From CAVQBC01 sp963848415 (GTDB lineage Bacteria; Actinomycetota; Thermoleophilia; Solirubrobacterales; Solirubrobacteraceae): a DNA stretch of 64,000 nt. The position numbers and the translations under genes are program-made. The notes under the pieces are model-generated. The model saw nothing but the letters and a program-made list of their open reading frames with translations. It did no database searches and had not been told where the DNA came from. This document shows positions 16,178 to 24,519 of this stretch, one piece after another (position 1 is the first letter of the stretch; each line of letters opens with the position of its first letter). The stretch spans positions 2,790,001 to 2,854,000 of the forward strand of contig CAWKDN010000001.1 of assembly GCA_963848415.1 (NCBI GenBank). The letters are read 5' to 3'.

Positions 16178-17301
16178 TGACGACCGCGGCCGGTCAACCG
16201 GATCCCTCCGTGGCCGCCCCGCACGCGGACGACCCGCGCCCGCCCAGCCTCGAGTTCTCCAAGCGCAAACTGCTGATCCTCGGCGGCTTCCTGATCCTCT
16301 CGATCGCCGCCCTGTACTACCTGCTGCCGCAGCTCGCCGGGCTCGACGAGACCTGGAACCGGCTCAAGAACGGGCGCCCGGAGTGGCTCGCGCTCGGCTT
16401 CGTGCTGACGCTCGGGATGTTCGCCGGCTACGTCGCCCAGTTCCGCGGCGTCTTCGTGCGGGCCGAGTCCTGCTCGCGCATCGGCTGGCGCGAGAGCTAT
16501 GAGATCACGATGGCCAGCCTGGCCGCCTCGCGCCTGTTCGCGGCCGGTGGCGCCGGTGGCCTGGCGCTGACCGCGTGGGCGCTGCGGCGCTCTGGCATGC
16601 GCCCGCGCGACGTGGCCGACAAGACGATCTCCTTCCTGGTGCTGACCTACTTCCCGTACGCGCTCGCGGTCGTGGTGTGCGGGTTCGGCCTGCAGTGGGG
16701 GCTCTTCAGCGGCGAGGATCCCTTCGCCTTCACCGTCGTCCCGGCCGTGGTGGCACTGGTGCTCATGGGGATCACGCTGGCGCTGGCGCTCGTGCCGACC
16801 GATCTGCAGCGGCGGGCCGAGGGGCTCGCGCGCCGCAAGGGCCGCCTCGGCCGGATCGCCCAGTGGGCGGCCAACGCGCCGGCGGCGACGTCGGCCGGCA
16901 TCCGCGACGCGCTCGACCACGCGCGCGAGCGCGACCCCGCCCTGCTGGGCGCCTTCATGTTCTGGGGCTTTCAGATCGCCGTGCTGTGGGCCGGCTTCCA
17001 CGCCTTCGGCGACGCCCCGCCGATCGCCGTCCTCATCCAGGCGTTCTTCGTCGGGATGCTCGGCAACCTGCTGCCGCTCCCCGGCGGGGTGGGCGGCGTG
17101 GAGGGCGGGATGATCGCCACGCTGGTCGCGTTCGGCGTGTCCGGCGGGCTGGCGGTCGTGGCCGTGCTGGTCTACCGCGCCTTCACCTTCTGGCTGCCGA
17201 TGATCCCCGGCGTGATCGCCTACTTCCAGCTGCGCAAGACGATCGAGGGGTGGCGGGCAGAGGTCACCCAGGACGGCGCGCGAGCCCCCGCCGCCGTCTG
17301 A
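16177..17301 (+). CDS. Lysylphosphatidylglycerol synthase TM-region / flippase-like membrane protein
   Basis: A 374-residue integral membrane protein with about eight helices, matching the UPF0104/LPG-synthase transmembrane family. Family features include the S-R-L-F-A-A-G-G-A-G-G repeat in the middle and L-G-N-L-L-P-L-P-G-G-V-G-G-V-E-G-G-M near the end. There is no C-terminal aminoacyl-transfer domain, so it is a stand-alone transmembrane part, likely a lipid translocase or glycolipid-related protein. The one-base overlap with the PAP2 gene suggests they handle the same lipid pathway. A proline-rich cytoplasmic N-terminus of about 30 residues precedes the first helix. Confidence 0.8.
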   Translation: MTTAAGQPDPSVAAPHADDPRPPSLEFSKRKLLILGGFLILSIAALYYLLPQLAGLDETWNRLKNGRPEWLALGFVLTLGMFAGYVAQFRGVFVRAESCSRIGWRESYEITMASLAASRLFAAGGAGGLALTAWALRRSGMRPRDVADKTISFLVLTYFPYALAVVVCGFGLQWGLFSGEDPFAFTVVPAVVALVLMGITLALALVPTDLQRRAEGLARRKGRLGRIAQWAANAPAATSAGIRDALDHARERDPALLGAFMFWGFQIAVLWAGFHAFGDAPPIAVLIQAFFVGMLGNLLPLPGGVGGVEGGMIATLVAFGVSGGLAVVAVLVYRAFTFWLPMIPGVIAYFQLRKTIEGWRAEVTQDGARAPAAV

Positions 17302-17314
17302 CCGCCCGCTACAC

Positions 17315-17320
17315 TATACA
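17315..17320 (+). promoter_or_regulatory. Candidate -10 element of trxB
   Basis: TATACA lies in a short AT-rich patch between the membrane-protein stop and trxB. The predicted leader of about 35 bases carries a strong GGAGGAG at 17347-17353. No SigR-type GGAAT-GTT promoter was seen at suitable spacing. Confidence 0.4.
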
Positions 17321-17361
17321 AAGTGAAGTATGGAGACCAGGAATCCGGAGGAGATCCCTTG

Positions 17362-18378
17362 ATGGCAGACATCGAGCAGGTGATCGTCATCGGCAGCGGC
17401 CCGGCGGGCTACACCGCCGCGCTCTACACGGCCCGTGCCGACTTGAACCCGCTGGTGATCGAGGGCTTCCTGTGGGGCGGGCTGCTCCAGCAGACGACCG
17501 AGGTCGAGAACTACCCCGGCTACCCCGAGGGGATCATGGGGCCGGAGATGATGCAGCAGTTCCGCGACCAGGCGGAGCGCTTCGGTACCCGCTTCATCAC
17601 CGACCAGGCGACGCGCCTGGAGCCCGGCAGCGACGGCGAGCCGCACACGGTCTGGGTCGGCGACGACGTCTACCGCGCCCGCACGGTGATCCTGGCGATG
17701 GGCGCCGAGCACAAGAAGCTGGGCGTGCCGGGCGAGGAGGAGCTCGCCGGCCGCGGCGTCTCCTACTGCGCCACCTGCGACGCGGCGTTCTTCAAGGACC
17801 GCCACATCGTGGTGGTCGGCGGCGGCGACTCGGCCATGGAGGAGGCCATCTTCCTCGCCAAGTTCGGCACCAAGGTCGAGGTCGTGCACCGGCGGCCGGA
17901 GTTCCGTGCGTCGGCGATCATGCTCGACCGCGCGCGGGAGCAGAAAAACCTCGAGCTGCTCACGCCCTACACCGTCGTGGCCTTCGTGCCCGACGAGGAG
18001 GGCAAGTCGCTCGCGCACGCCGTCGTGCGCAACACCGAGACGGGCGAGGAGCGCGAGCTGCCGATGGACGGCGCCTTCATCGCCATCGGACACGAGCCGC
18101 AGTCCGAGCTGGCGCTCGGCCTCGTCGCCACCGACGAGAACGGCTACGTGCTGACCGAGGGCAAGTCCACCCGCACCGACGTCCCGGGCATCTTCGCGGC
18201 CGGCGACCTCGTCGACCACACCTATCGCCAGGCGGTCACTGCCGCCGGCTCGGGCTGCCAGGCGGCGCTGGACGCCGAGTGGTACCTGCGCGACAACCCT
18301 TCCGTTCCCACCCCCGCCGTGCTGGAGGGCGACGGGGACCTGGCCGAGCGCCACTGGGCGCCGGCCGTCGGCCAGTAG
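17362..18378 (+). CDS. trxB: Thioredoxin-disulfide reductase
   Basis: A 338-residue flavoprotein of the normal low-molecular-weight length. The FAD site is G-S-G-P-A-G-Y-T-A-A, the NADPH site is G-G-G-D-S-A-M-E-E, and the redox centre is C-A-T-C at residues 136-139. F-A-A-G-D-L-V-D near residue 283 closes the FAD site. It passes electrons from NADPH to thioredoxin in the cytoplasm. ATG 17362 is chosen because GGAGGAG at 17347-17353 is 8 bases upstream; the frame is open to 17323. About 20 extra residues extend the C-terminus after the usual end. No thioredoxin gene is adjacent. Confidence 0.95.
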   Translation: MADIEQVIVIGSGPAGYTAALYTARADLNPLVIEGFLWGGLLQQTTEVENYPGYPEGIMGPEMMQQFRDQAERFGTRFITDQATRLEPGSDGEPHTVWVGDDVYRARTVILAMGAEHKKLGVPGEEELAGRGVSYCATCDAAFFKDRHIVVVGGGDSAMEEAIFLAKFGTKVEVVHRRPEFRASAIMLDRAREQKNLELLTPYTVVAFVPDEEGKSLAHAVVRNTETGEERELPMDGAFIAIGHEPQSELALGLVATDENGYVLTEGKSTRTDVPGIFAAGDLVDHTYRQAVTAAGSGCQAALDAEWYLRDNPSVPTPAVLEGDGDLAERHWAPAVGQ

Positions 18379-18388
18379 CCCCCCTGGC

Positions 18389-20044
18389 TCAGCGGCGGAC
18401 GCTCAGGACGTAGCCCGCGTCCAGCGTGTCCGCCCGCCGGTCCGGACGGACGGCCACGTAGTACGAGCCGGCACGCCGCGAGCGGTTGCGGATCGTCACG
18501 GTGTCCGTCCGCGACCCGCGGCGGCGCGAGGCGTCGATCCGGCCGCGCCCGGAGGCCACGCTGTCGGCCTGGCGGCGATGCGCGCTGAGGTCGACCGCGC
18601 CGAAGCCGGGCTTCACACTGACGCGCGCGCGACCGCGGCCCGCGACGACCACGCGATAGACGTCGGCCGGGTCCTCGTAGCGGTCCAGCAGCGCGGTCAG
18701 CTGCGCCCGTCCCCGGCGCGACCAGATCGCCGGGCCGGCGCTGCCGAATGCCTCGCCATTGACCCACACGAGATTGTCGTTGGGCTCGCCCGCATCCCGC
18801 GGGGGCGCGGCGCGCCCCAGGGCGGCGCCGACGTTGAGCAGCCCGAAGCCCGTCACCGGGTCCCACGAGCGCCGGCCGAGGTCGGTCGCCGAGAGCCGGA
18901 TGACGTTGGCCACCTGGTCGGGGCTCAGGTCGGGCCGGGCGGCGCGCAGCCAGGCCGCCGCGGCGGCCACCATCGGCGCCGAGAAGCTCGTGCCGGACGC
19001 GAGCGCCCAGCCGCCGGGGACCGCGCTGCGGACCTGGACCCCGGGCGCGCTGAGATCGATCGCGGCGTTGGCGTTGGAGAAGTAGGCGGACTGGTTCTGT
19101 GGGGTCGTGGCCGCCGCCGTGATCACGTGCGGCAGCGAGGCGGGGAACTCGAGCGGGTTGCCCTCGGCGAACTCGTTGCCCGCCGCCGCCACCGGGATGA
19201 TCCCCTGGCGCACGGCCGTCTGGATCTCCACGAACTCCGGGTAGCACGGTGACGGGGAGCCGTAGCTCATGTTGATCACCGCGGCGCCGCCGATGCGGGC
19301 GCGCTGGATCCCGGCCGCCGAGTCGGCGCAGCTGATCCGCTCGGGCAACGGCACGTTGAGGGCGCGCATGCCCGGCCACACGCCCACCATCCCGACGCCG
19401 TTGACCGGAGCGGCCGCGACGGACGCGGTCGCGGTGCCGTGCGCGTCCGGCGCCCCACCGCCGGGCAGCGCGGCGAAGTTCCCGCCCGCCCACTCGGGGT
19501 GGCCGGCGTCGGCCGGGGAGTCCACCAGCGCCAGCAGCGGGCTCTGGGCAGAGACGGCCGGCGGCGCGACGCCCGCCCCGACCACGAGCGAGCGCCAGTC
19601 GTACGGGTTCGCGCTCAGCGGGTCCGGCGTCCCCTGGCGGCCGTGGCGCAGGACGTTGGGCTGGGCGAAGAGCAGCCGGCCCTTGCGGCGCAGCGCCGCG
19701 GCGAGCGCCCGCGCTCGCGCGGGCGCGACGAGGTAGGTGGCGCTGCGCCCGACGGCGCGTGCACCGAAGCGCGCGGCGACCCGCCGGCCGGCAGCGCCGG
19801 GCCGAGCGCCGACGAGCCAGCTGCCGCGGTCGGCCTCGGCGCCGGCCAGCGAGGCCGACGCGTCGCCCGGCAGCACCAGCGGCGGGCGCGGGGCGGCCGG
19901 CACGGCTGCCGCCGGCACCCCGGCGGCGCTGCGCGCCTGCAGGCGCTCGCCGGAGGGGGCGGCGGCGCCGGCCGCCGCGGCCACGGCGGCGAACGCGAGC
20001 GCGGCGAGGACGGCGGAGGGGCAGGCGAGGCGGGCGGCGGTCAT
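18389..20044 (-). CDS. Secreted subtilisin-like serine protease (S8 family)
   Basis: A 551-residue protein with a signal peptide (hydrophobic to about residue 30), a propeptide-like region, and a subtilase domain. Catalytic residues fit Asp in A-L-V-D-S-P-A-D, His in D-A-H-G-T-A-T-A-S and Ser in G-T-S-F-S-A-P-M-V-A-A; the oxyanion asparagine is in A-A-A-G-N-E-F. After the domain, the sequence G-E-P-N-D-N begins a beta-rich PPC-like C-terminal domain of about 130 residues. Its cysteines in the catalytic domain could form a disulfide. Extracellular proteolysis is the likely role. TAGCAT lies 9 bases before the ATG. Convergent with trxB, 10 bases apart. Confidence 0.9.
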   Translation of the reverse strand: MTAARLACPSAVLAALAFAAVAAAAGAAAPSGERLQARSAAGVPAAAVPAAPRPPLVLPGDASASLAGAEADRGSWLVGARPGAAGRRVAARFGARAVGRSATYLVAPARARALAAALRRKGRLLFAQPNVLRHGRQGTPDPLSANPYDWRSLVVGAGVAPPAVSAQSPLLALVDSPADAGHPEWAGGNFAALPGGGAPDAHGTATASVAAAPVNGVGMVGVWPGMRALNVPLPERISCADSAAGIQRARIGGAAVINMSYGSPSPCYPEFVEIQTAVRQGIIPVAAAGNEFAEGNPLEFPASLPHVITAAATTPQNQSAYFSNANAAIDLSAPGVQVRSAVPGGWALASGTSFSAPMVAAAAAWLRAARPDLSPDQVANVIRLSATDLGRRSWDPVTGFGLLNVGAALGRAAPPRDAGEPNDNLVWVNGEAFGSAGPAIWSRRGRAQLTALLDRYEDPADVYRVVVAGRGRARVSVKPGFGAVDLSAHRRQADSVASGRGRIDASRRRGSRTDTVTIRNRSRRAGSYYVAVRPDRRADTLDAGYVLSVRR

Positions 20045-20056
20045 CGCCGAAAGATG

Positions 20057-21601
20057 CTACGCGCCGGCGAGATCCTCCCTCAGCGGCGCGCCCGAGCGGA
20101 CGGCGCGCAGCAGCGCCGGCGCCGGCCGGTAGCGCTCCTCGCGGTACTCCTCCTGCAGGCCGGCGAGGACCGCGAGCACCGCCTCGGGGCCGGCGAGGTC
20201 GCCCCACTCGAGCGGGCCGCGGGGATGGTTGAGCCCGAGCGTCATCCCGGCGTCGATGTCCGCCGGGCTCGCGATGCCCTCGCCCGCCGCGAACGCCGCC
20301 TCGTTGACCAGCTGGCAGACGATCCGGCCGAGTACGAGCCCGGGCGCGTCGCCGACCCACTCGGCGTGCAGCCCGAGCGTGCGGAAGAAGCGCTCGGCGG
20401 CCCGGGCGCTCGCGTCGGGCGTACCGGGCCCGCGCGTGAGCTCCACCAGCCCCGCGGGCGCGAGCGGGGCGAGTGCGAAGAAGCCGGCCGCCGTCCCGCC
20501 CGGGTCCTGCGCGGCCAGCGGCGCCACGTCGCAGAGGAGCACCTGCGGGGCGCCCTGCAGCGGCGGGTCGTCCTCGGCGGCGCCGCAGTCGAGGATCAGC
20601 GCAGGCAGCTCGCCGACCGCGTCGAGCGGCTCGGCCGCCTCCCAGCCGGCCGCTTCCGCCGCGAGCCGGAGGTCCTCGGCCAGCGCGCTGTCGCCGGCGA
20701 CGACGACCAGCCCGTCGCCGCCGCCGGGCTCGGGCGCCGGCGGGTCCGGCGGCCGGTGCGGCGCGCCGTCGCCGGGGTAGTCGAACCAGCCGCGGCCGGT
20801 CTTGCGGCCGAGGCGGCCGGCCGCGACGAGCCGCGCGGCGAGCGGCGACGGCCGCCAACGCGGCTCACCGAAGGCCTGGTCGAAGAACGAGCGGGCGATC
20901 TCCAGGCCGACGTCGACCCCCACGAGGTCCATCAGCTCGAACGGCCCCATCGGGAAGCCGCCGCCGAGCCGGCAGATGCGGTCGACCTGCACCGGCGTGG
21001 CGAGGCGCTCCTGCACCAGCCGCATGGCCTCCAGCCCGAACGGGCGGTTGCAGCGGTTCACGACGAAGCCCGGCGTGTCGGCGGCGTCGATCGCCCGGCG
21101 GCCCATCGCCGCCGCAGCGGCGTGGGCGACCGCGACGGCCCGCTCGCCCGTCAGCTCACCCGCCACCACCTCGACCAGGCGCATCACCGGCGCCGGGTTG
21201 AAGAAGTGCATGCCGACCACCCGCTCGGGCCCGGGGACGCCGGCGGCGATCGCGGTCACGCTCAGCGAGGACGTGTTCGTGGCCAGCACGGTCCCCGGCT
21301 CCGTCTGCTCGGCCACGGCGGCGAGCACCGCCCGCTTGACGTCGAGGCGCTCGGCCGCCGCCTCGATCACCAGCTCGCACGGGGCCAGCTCGGCCGGCGC
21401 GGTCGCCGCCTCCAGGCGCCCGGCGGCATCGGGGTCGTGCCGCTCGAGCCGCCGGCGCGCCTGCGCCAGCCCGCGCTCGAGCGCGTCCGGCTCGGCGTCG
21501 TGGACAAGCGTCCGCGCCCCCGACGCGGCCGCGAGCTGAGCGATCCCGGCACCCATCGTGCCGGCCCCGACGATCCCGATCGTGGTGGGCGGGGCGGGCA
21601 C
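20057..21601 (-). CDS. 3-hydroxyacyl-CoA dehydrogenase, two-domain form (PaaH/PaaC-like)
   Basis: About 514 residues from GTG 21601. The N-terminal Rossmann site is G-I-V-G-A-G-T-M-G-A-G-I-A, followed by N-T-S-S-L-S-V-T, the catalytic G-M-H-F-F-N-P-A-P-V-M and the C-terminal helical domain with G-F-V-V-N-R and F-E-L-M-D-L-V-G-V-D. A further ~200 residues contain a second, degenerate dehydrogenase unit ending with a second 3HCDH_C repeat (L-V-N-E-A-A-F, D-I-D-A-G-M). This double layout is typical of PaaH-type enzymes acting in phenylacetate or fatty acid degradation. TAGCCT lies 7 bases before the start. A frame extends upstream to 21682 but lacks family sequence. Confidence 0.9.
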   Translation of the reverse strand: MPAPPTTIGIVGAGTMGAGIAQLAAASGARTLVHDAEPDALERGLAQARRRLERHDPDAAGRLEAATAPAELAPCELVIEAAAERLDVKRAVLAAVAEQTEPGTVLATNTSSLSVTAIAAGVPGPERVVGMHFFNPAPVMRLVEVVAGELTGERAVAVAHAAAAAMGRRAIDAADTPGFVVNRCNRPFGLEAMRLVQERLATPVQVDRICRLGGGFPMGPFELMDLVGVDVGLEIARSFFDQAFGEPRWRPSPLAARLVAAGRLGRKTGRGWFDYPGDGAPHRPPDPPAPEPGGGDGLVVVAGDSALAEDLRLAAEAAGWEAAEPLDAVGELPALILDCGAAEDDPPLQGAPQVLLCDVAPLAAQDPGGTAAGFFALAPLAPAGLVELTRGPGTPDASARAAERFFRTLGLHAEWVGDAPGLVLGRIVCQLVNEAAFAAGEGIASPADIDAGMTLGLNHPRGPLEWGDLAGPEAVLAVLAGLQEEYREERYRPAPALLRAVRSGAPLREDLAGA

Positions 21602-21690
21602 GCGGCGCAGGCTAGTCGTGCTGTGTGCCCCCGCATCGCGTGGACCACTCGCCTTGACCGGTGACGAGAGATAGATTCGCACCAGAGCTC

Positions 21691-23721
21691 ATGCTGACCC
21701 CCGGGGCCCCAGGCGAGCTGGAGCGCGGCACGGTGTTCGCGGGGCACCGCATCGAGGCGGTGGCCGGTCGCGGCGGGATGGGCGTCGTCTACCGGGCGAC
21801 CCAGCTCTCGCTCGACCGCACCGTCGCCCTCAAGCTCGTCGCGCCCGGCCTGCTCGCCGACGAGACGATCCGCCGGCGCTTCCTGCGCGAGTCGCGGGTC
21901 GCGGCCTCGATCGACCATCCGAACGTCATCCCGATCCACTACGCCGGCGAGGAGGACGGGATCGCCTACCTCGCGATGCGCTACGTCGGGGGCGACGACC
22001 TGCGCAGCCTCGTCCGGCGCGAGCACAGGCTGCCGGCGGCGCGCGCGGCCCGCATCGTCGCGCAGGTCGGCGCCGGGCTCGACGCCGCGCACGCCGCCGG
22101 GCTCGTGCACCGCGACGTCAAACCCGCCAACGTGCTGCTCTCCGACGAGGACCACGTCTACGTCACCGACTTCGGTCTGACCAAGCACGCCGCGTCTGTC
22201 GGCTCGGAGACGCGGCCGGGTCGCTGGGTCGGGACGCTCGACTACGCGGCGCCCGAGCAGATCCGCGGCGAGCGGGTGGACGCGCGCGCGGACGTCTACG
22301 CGCTCGGCTGCCTGCTGTACTTCACGCTCACCGGCGAGGTCCCGTACCCGCGCGAGGGAGACGAGGCGCGGCTGTGGGCGCATCTGCACGACGACCCGCC
22401 GCACACCGGCACGGCCTTCGACCCGATCGTCGCCCGCGCGCTGGCCAAGGCCCCGGCTGACCGCTACTCCTCGGCCGGCGACCTCGGCCGGGCGGCGCTC
22501 GCGACCGCGGCGGGGCGGCCACCGGATCGCGACGAGCGGCTGGTCGCGATCGGCGCCGCTGCGCCGGTGGAGTCGCCGACTCTGACCGCCGCGCGCACCG
22601 GGGTCACGCAGGCGCGCTCGGAGGCGAAGACGCACACCCCGTCGCCACCCGTCTCCCGGCACCGGGGATACGCCACGCCGCTCGCGGTCGGCCTCGCCGT
22701 GGCGCTGGCCGGGGCGGCGGTGGTCATCGCCCTGCGCCGCGACGGCGACGGGGTCGCGCCGGCGCCTCAGACGGTGCCCACGCCGGCGCCCACCGCGGTG
22801 GCCGCGCCCGCGGTGCGCCGCAGCGGACCCCAGGCGGTCGCAACCCTGCGGGTCGGCCGGCGGCCGAACTCGCTGGTGGCGACTCGCGACCGGGTGTGGG
22901 TCGGCAGCTTCGGCCTGCCCCGTCTCGCTGCGATCCACGCCGGCTCTGACCGCCGCCTGCGGGTCGCGCCGCCGGTCGGCGTCGGCACCGTCGACCTCGC
23001 CGTCGGCTACGGCACCCTGTGGGTCGCGGTCGGGCGCGCGCGGCGGCTGGTGCGCCTCGACCCGCGGACGGGTGAGCGGCGCGGCCGCTCGATCCCGCTG
23101 CCGGCGCCGCCGACGGCCGTGGCGACCGGCCGCGGCAGCGTGTGGGTGTCACTGTTCGCCCTCTCGGCCCTCGAGCCGGACCGGCTTCTGCGCCTCGACC
23201 GTGCGACCGGGGCGGTGCAGAGCGACATCCGCTTCGCGGCCGGCATCCGCGGGATCGCGCTCTCGCCCGGCTCGGTCTGGCTCGTCAACCGCCGGCGCGG
23301 CGCGGTGGAGCGGCTCGACGCCCGCACCGGGCAGGTCGCCCGCACCTACGAGGTGGGCGGGACGCTCAAGGGCATCGTCTACACGCGCGGAGCCGCGTGG
23401 GTCACCGACCAGGGCCGCGATCGCGTGGTGCGGATCGACGCCACCGACCACGGGATCGCGTCGGTGGACGTCGGGGGCAGCCCGGCCGGCATCGCCGTCG
23501 CCGGCACGCGGCTGTGGGTGGCGAACTCGGGCGACAGCACGGTCACGCAGATCGACGCCCGCGAGAGCCGGGTCATGGGCGACCCCGTCGACGTCGGCCT
23601 CAACCCCCAGGCGGTCGGCGCGCACGCGGACGGCGTCTGGGTCACGAGCGTCGGCGACAGCACCGTGACCCGCCTGGACCGCCGCGGCGTCAGGCGGGCG
23701 GATCGAGCTCGCGACGAGTGA
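21691..23721 (+). CDS. Membrane Ser/Thr protein kinase with extracellular seven-bladed propeller
   Basis: About 676 residues from ATG 21691; GTG 21661 is possible but a TAGATT -10-like hexamer at 21672-21677 lies after it. The kinase has the G-R-G-G-M-G-V-V-Y loop, Lys48, H-R-D-V-K-P-A-N, D-F-G and A-P-E, all intact. A helix (Y-A-T-P-L-A-V-G-L-A-V-A-L-A-G) then crosses the membrane. Outside is a proline/alanine linker and a beta-propeller of seven repeats, each with a central x-x-W-V/L (R-V-W-V, T-L-W-V, S-V-W-V, S-V-W-L, A-A-W-V, R-L-W-V, G-V-W-V). It likely senses an extracellular ligand and phosphorylates cytoplasmic targets, possibly the FHA protein encoded convergently with a 32-base overlap. 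Confidence 0.9.
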   Translation: MLTPGAPGELERGTVFAGHRIEAVAGRGGMGVVYRATQLSLDRTVALKLVAPGLLADETIRRRFLRESRVAASIDHPNVIPIHYAGEEDGIAYLAMRYVGGDDLRSLVRREHRLPAARAARIVAQVGAGLDAAHAAGLVHRDVKPANVLLSDEDHVYVTDFGLTKHAASVGSETRPGRWVGTLDYAAPEQIRGERVDARADVYALGCLLYFTLTGEVPYPREGDEARLWAHLHDDPPHTGTAFDPIVARALAKAPADRYSSAGDLGRAALATAAGRPPDRDERLVAIGAAAPVESPTLTAARTGVTQARSEAKTHTPSPPVSRHRGYATPLAVGLAVALAGAAVVIALRRDGDGVAPAPQTVPTPAPTAVAAPAVRRSGPQAVATLRVGRRPNSLVATRDRVWVGSFGLPRLAAIHAGSDRRLRVAPPVGVGTVDLAVGYGTLWVAVGRARRLVRLDPRTGERRGRSIPLPAPPTAVATGRGSVWVSLFALSALEPDRLLRLDRATGAVQSDIRFAAGIRGIALSPGSVWLVNRRRGAVERLDARTGQVARTYEVGGTLKGIVYTRGAAWVTDQGRDRVVRIDATDHGIASVDVGGSPAGIAVAGTRLWVANSGDSTVTQIDARESRVMGDPVDVGLNPQAVGAHADGVWVTSVGDSTVTRLDRRGVRRADRARDE

Positions 23722-24382
23722 CGACGCCGGCGCGCAGCGCGGCGAGCGCCAGGCTCGCGCGCTTGTGGTTCTGGGGCAGGTCGCCGAGACGGAAGGCTTC
23801 GAAGAGCGCCCGCAGGGTGCTCTTGACGGTGTCGACGCTCACCACCAGCTCCTCGGCGATCTGCTGATTGGTAGGTGGGACCGCGTAGCCCGACGCGGCG
23901 AACGGCCGGCACAGCGCCAGCAGCACGCGCCGCTGGGCGGGCGTGATCGCCTCGCCCACATGGCCGTGCAGCGCGGTGGCGGTGGGCCGGGAGGGCGCGC
24001 CGTCGTCCGGCGCGCGGAAGGCGAGCGCGACCGTGCCGACCGCGATCGTGTCGCCGTCGCGCAACCGCGCCCGAGTGCTGAGCCGGCGGCCGTTGAGGTA
24101 GGTGCCGTTGTGCGAGAGGCCATCGTCGGCCAGCGTCCAGTCGTCGCCGATCCGCTCGAGTGCGGCGTGCACCCGCGAGACCTCGGAGTCCCAGTCCAGC
24201 ACGACCGCGTTGGTGGGCCGGCGGCCGATGGTCAGCCGCTCCGGGACGTCGCCGAGCTCGACGATCACCTGGGCGTCGTCGCGGTCGCGGTAGAGGAGGA
24301 ACGGCGTACCGCGCCGCTCGGCGGCGATCCGCGCCTGCAGCTCGCGCGGGCTGGCGGCGTGGAGGTCGAGCGGCGAGGGCAT
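23690..24382 (-). CDS. FHA-domain protein with C-terminal winged helix
   Basis: About 230 residues from ATG 24382. The FHA domain (about 40-125) shows the phosphothreonine-binding pattern I-G-R-R-P-T-N, S-E-V-S-R-V-H-A and S-H-N-G-T-Y-L-N-G. The C-terminal part (about 145-215) looks like a winged helix: T-P-A-Q-R-R-V-L-L-A-L-C-R-P and P-T-N-Q-Q-I-A-E-E-L-V-V-S-V-D-T-V-K-S-T-L-R-A-L, as in LuxR/bacterial regulatory domains. It probably binds DNA in response to threonine phosphorylation, and the kinase at 21691-23721 is the obvious partner; this pairing is inference from position and domains. A longer frame to 24451 adds low-complexity sequence. Confidence 0.82.
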   Translation of the reverse strand: MPSPLDLHAASPRELQARIAAERRGTPFLLYRDRDDAQVIVELGDVPERLTIGRRPTNAVVLDWDSEVSRVHAALERIGDDWTLADDGLSHNGTYLNGRRLSTRARLRDGDTIAVGTVALAFRAPDDGAPSRPTATALHGHVGEAITPAQRRVLLALCRPFAASGYAVPPTNQQIAEELVVSVDTVKSTLRALFEAFRLGDLPQNHKRASLALAALRAGVVTRRELDPPA

Positions 24383-24519
24383 GGCCTCGCGCAACCGTAC
24401 CGCCGGGACGCAGCGCGGTGGGGCGGCCGAGAGGGGTGGACGCAACCACACCTGCGGCAGGGGTCGGTCCCGCCCGTTGAGCGGTGGGCGCCCGGCGCGC
24501 CCCGGCGGAGGCTCACGTC

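Noticed and set aside
17298..17320. CTGACC and TATACA as a -35/-10 pair before trxB
   Set aside because: The spacing is only 11 bases, too short for a sigma-70-type promoter; only the -10 was kept.
21654..21677. TTGACC and TAGATT as a -35/-10 pair for the kinase gene
   Set aside because: The spacer is 12 bases, too short. The TAGATT alone was used as weak support for the ATG 21691 start.
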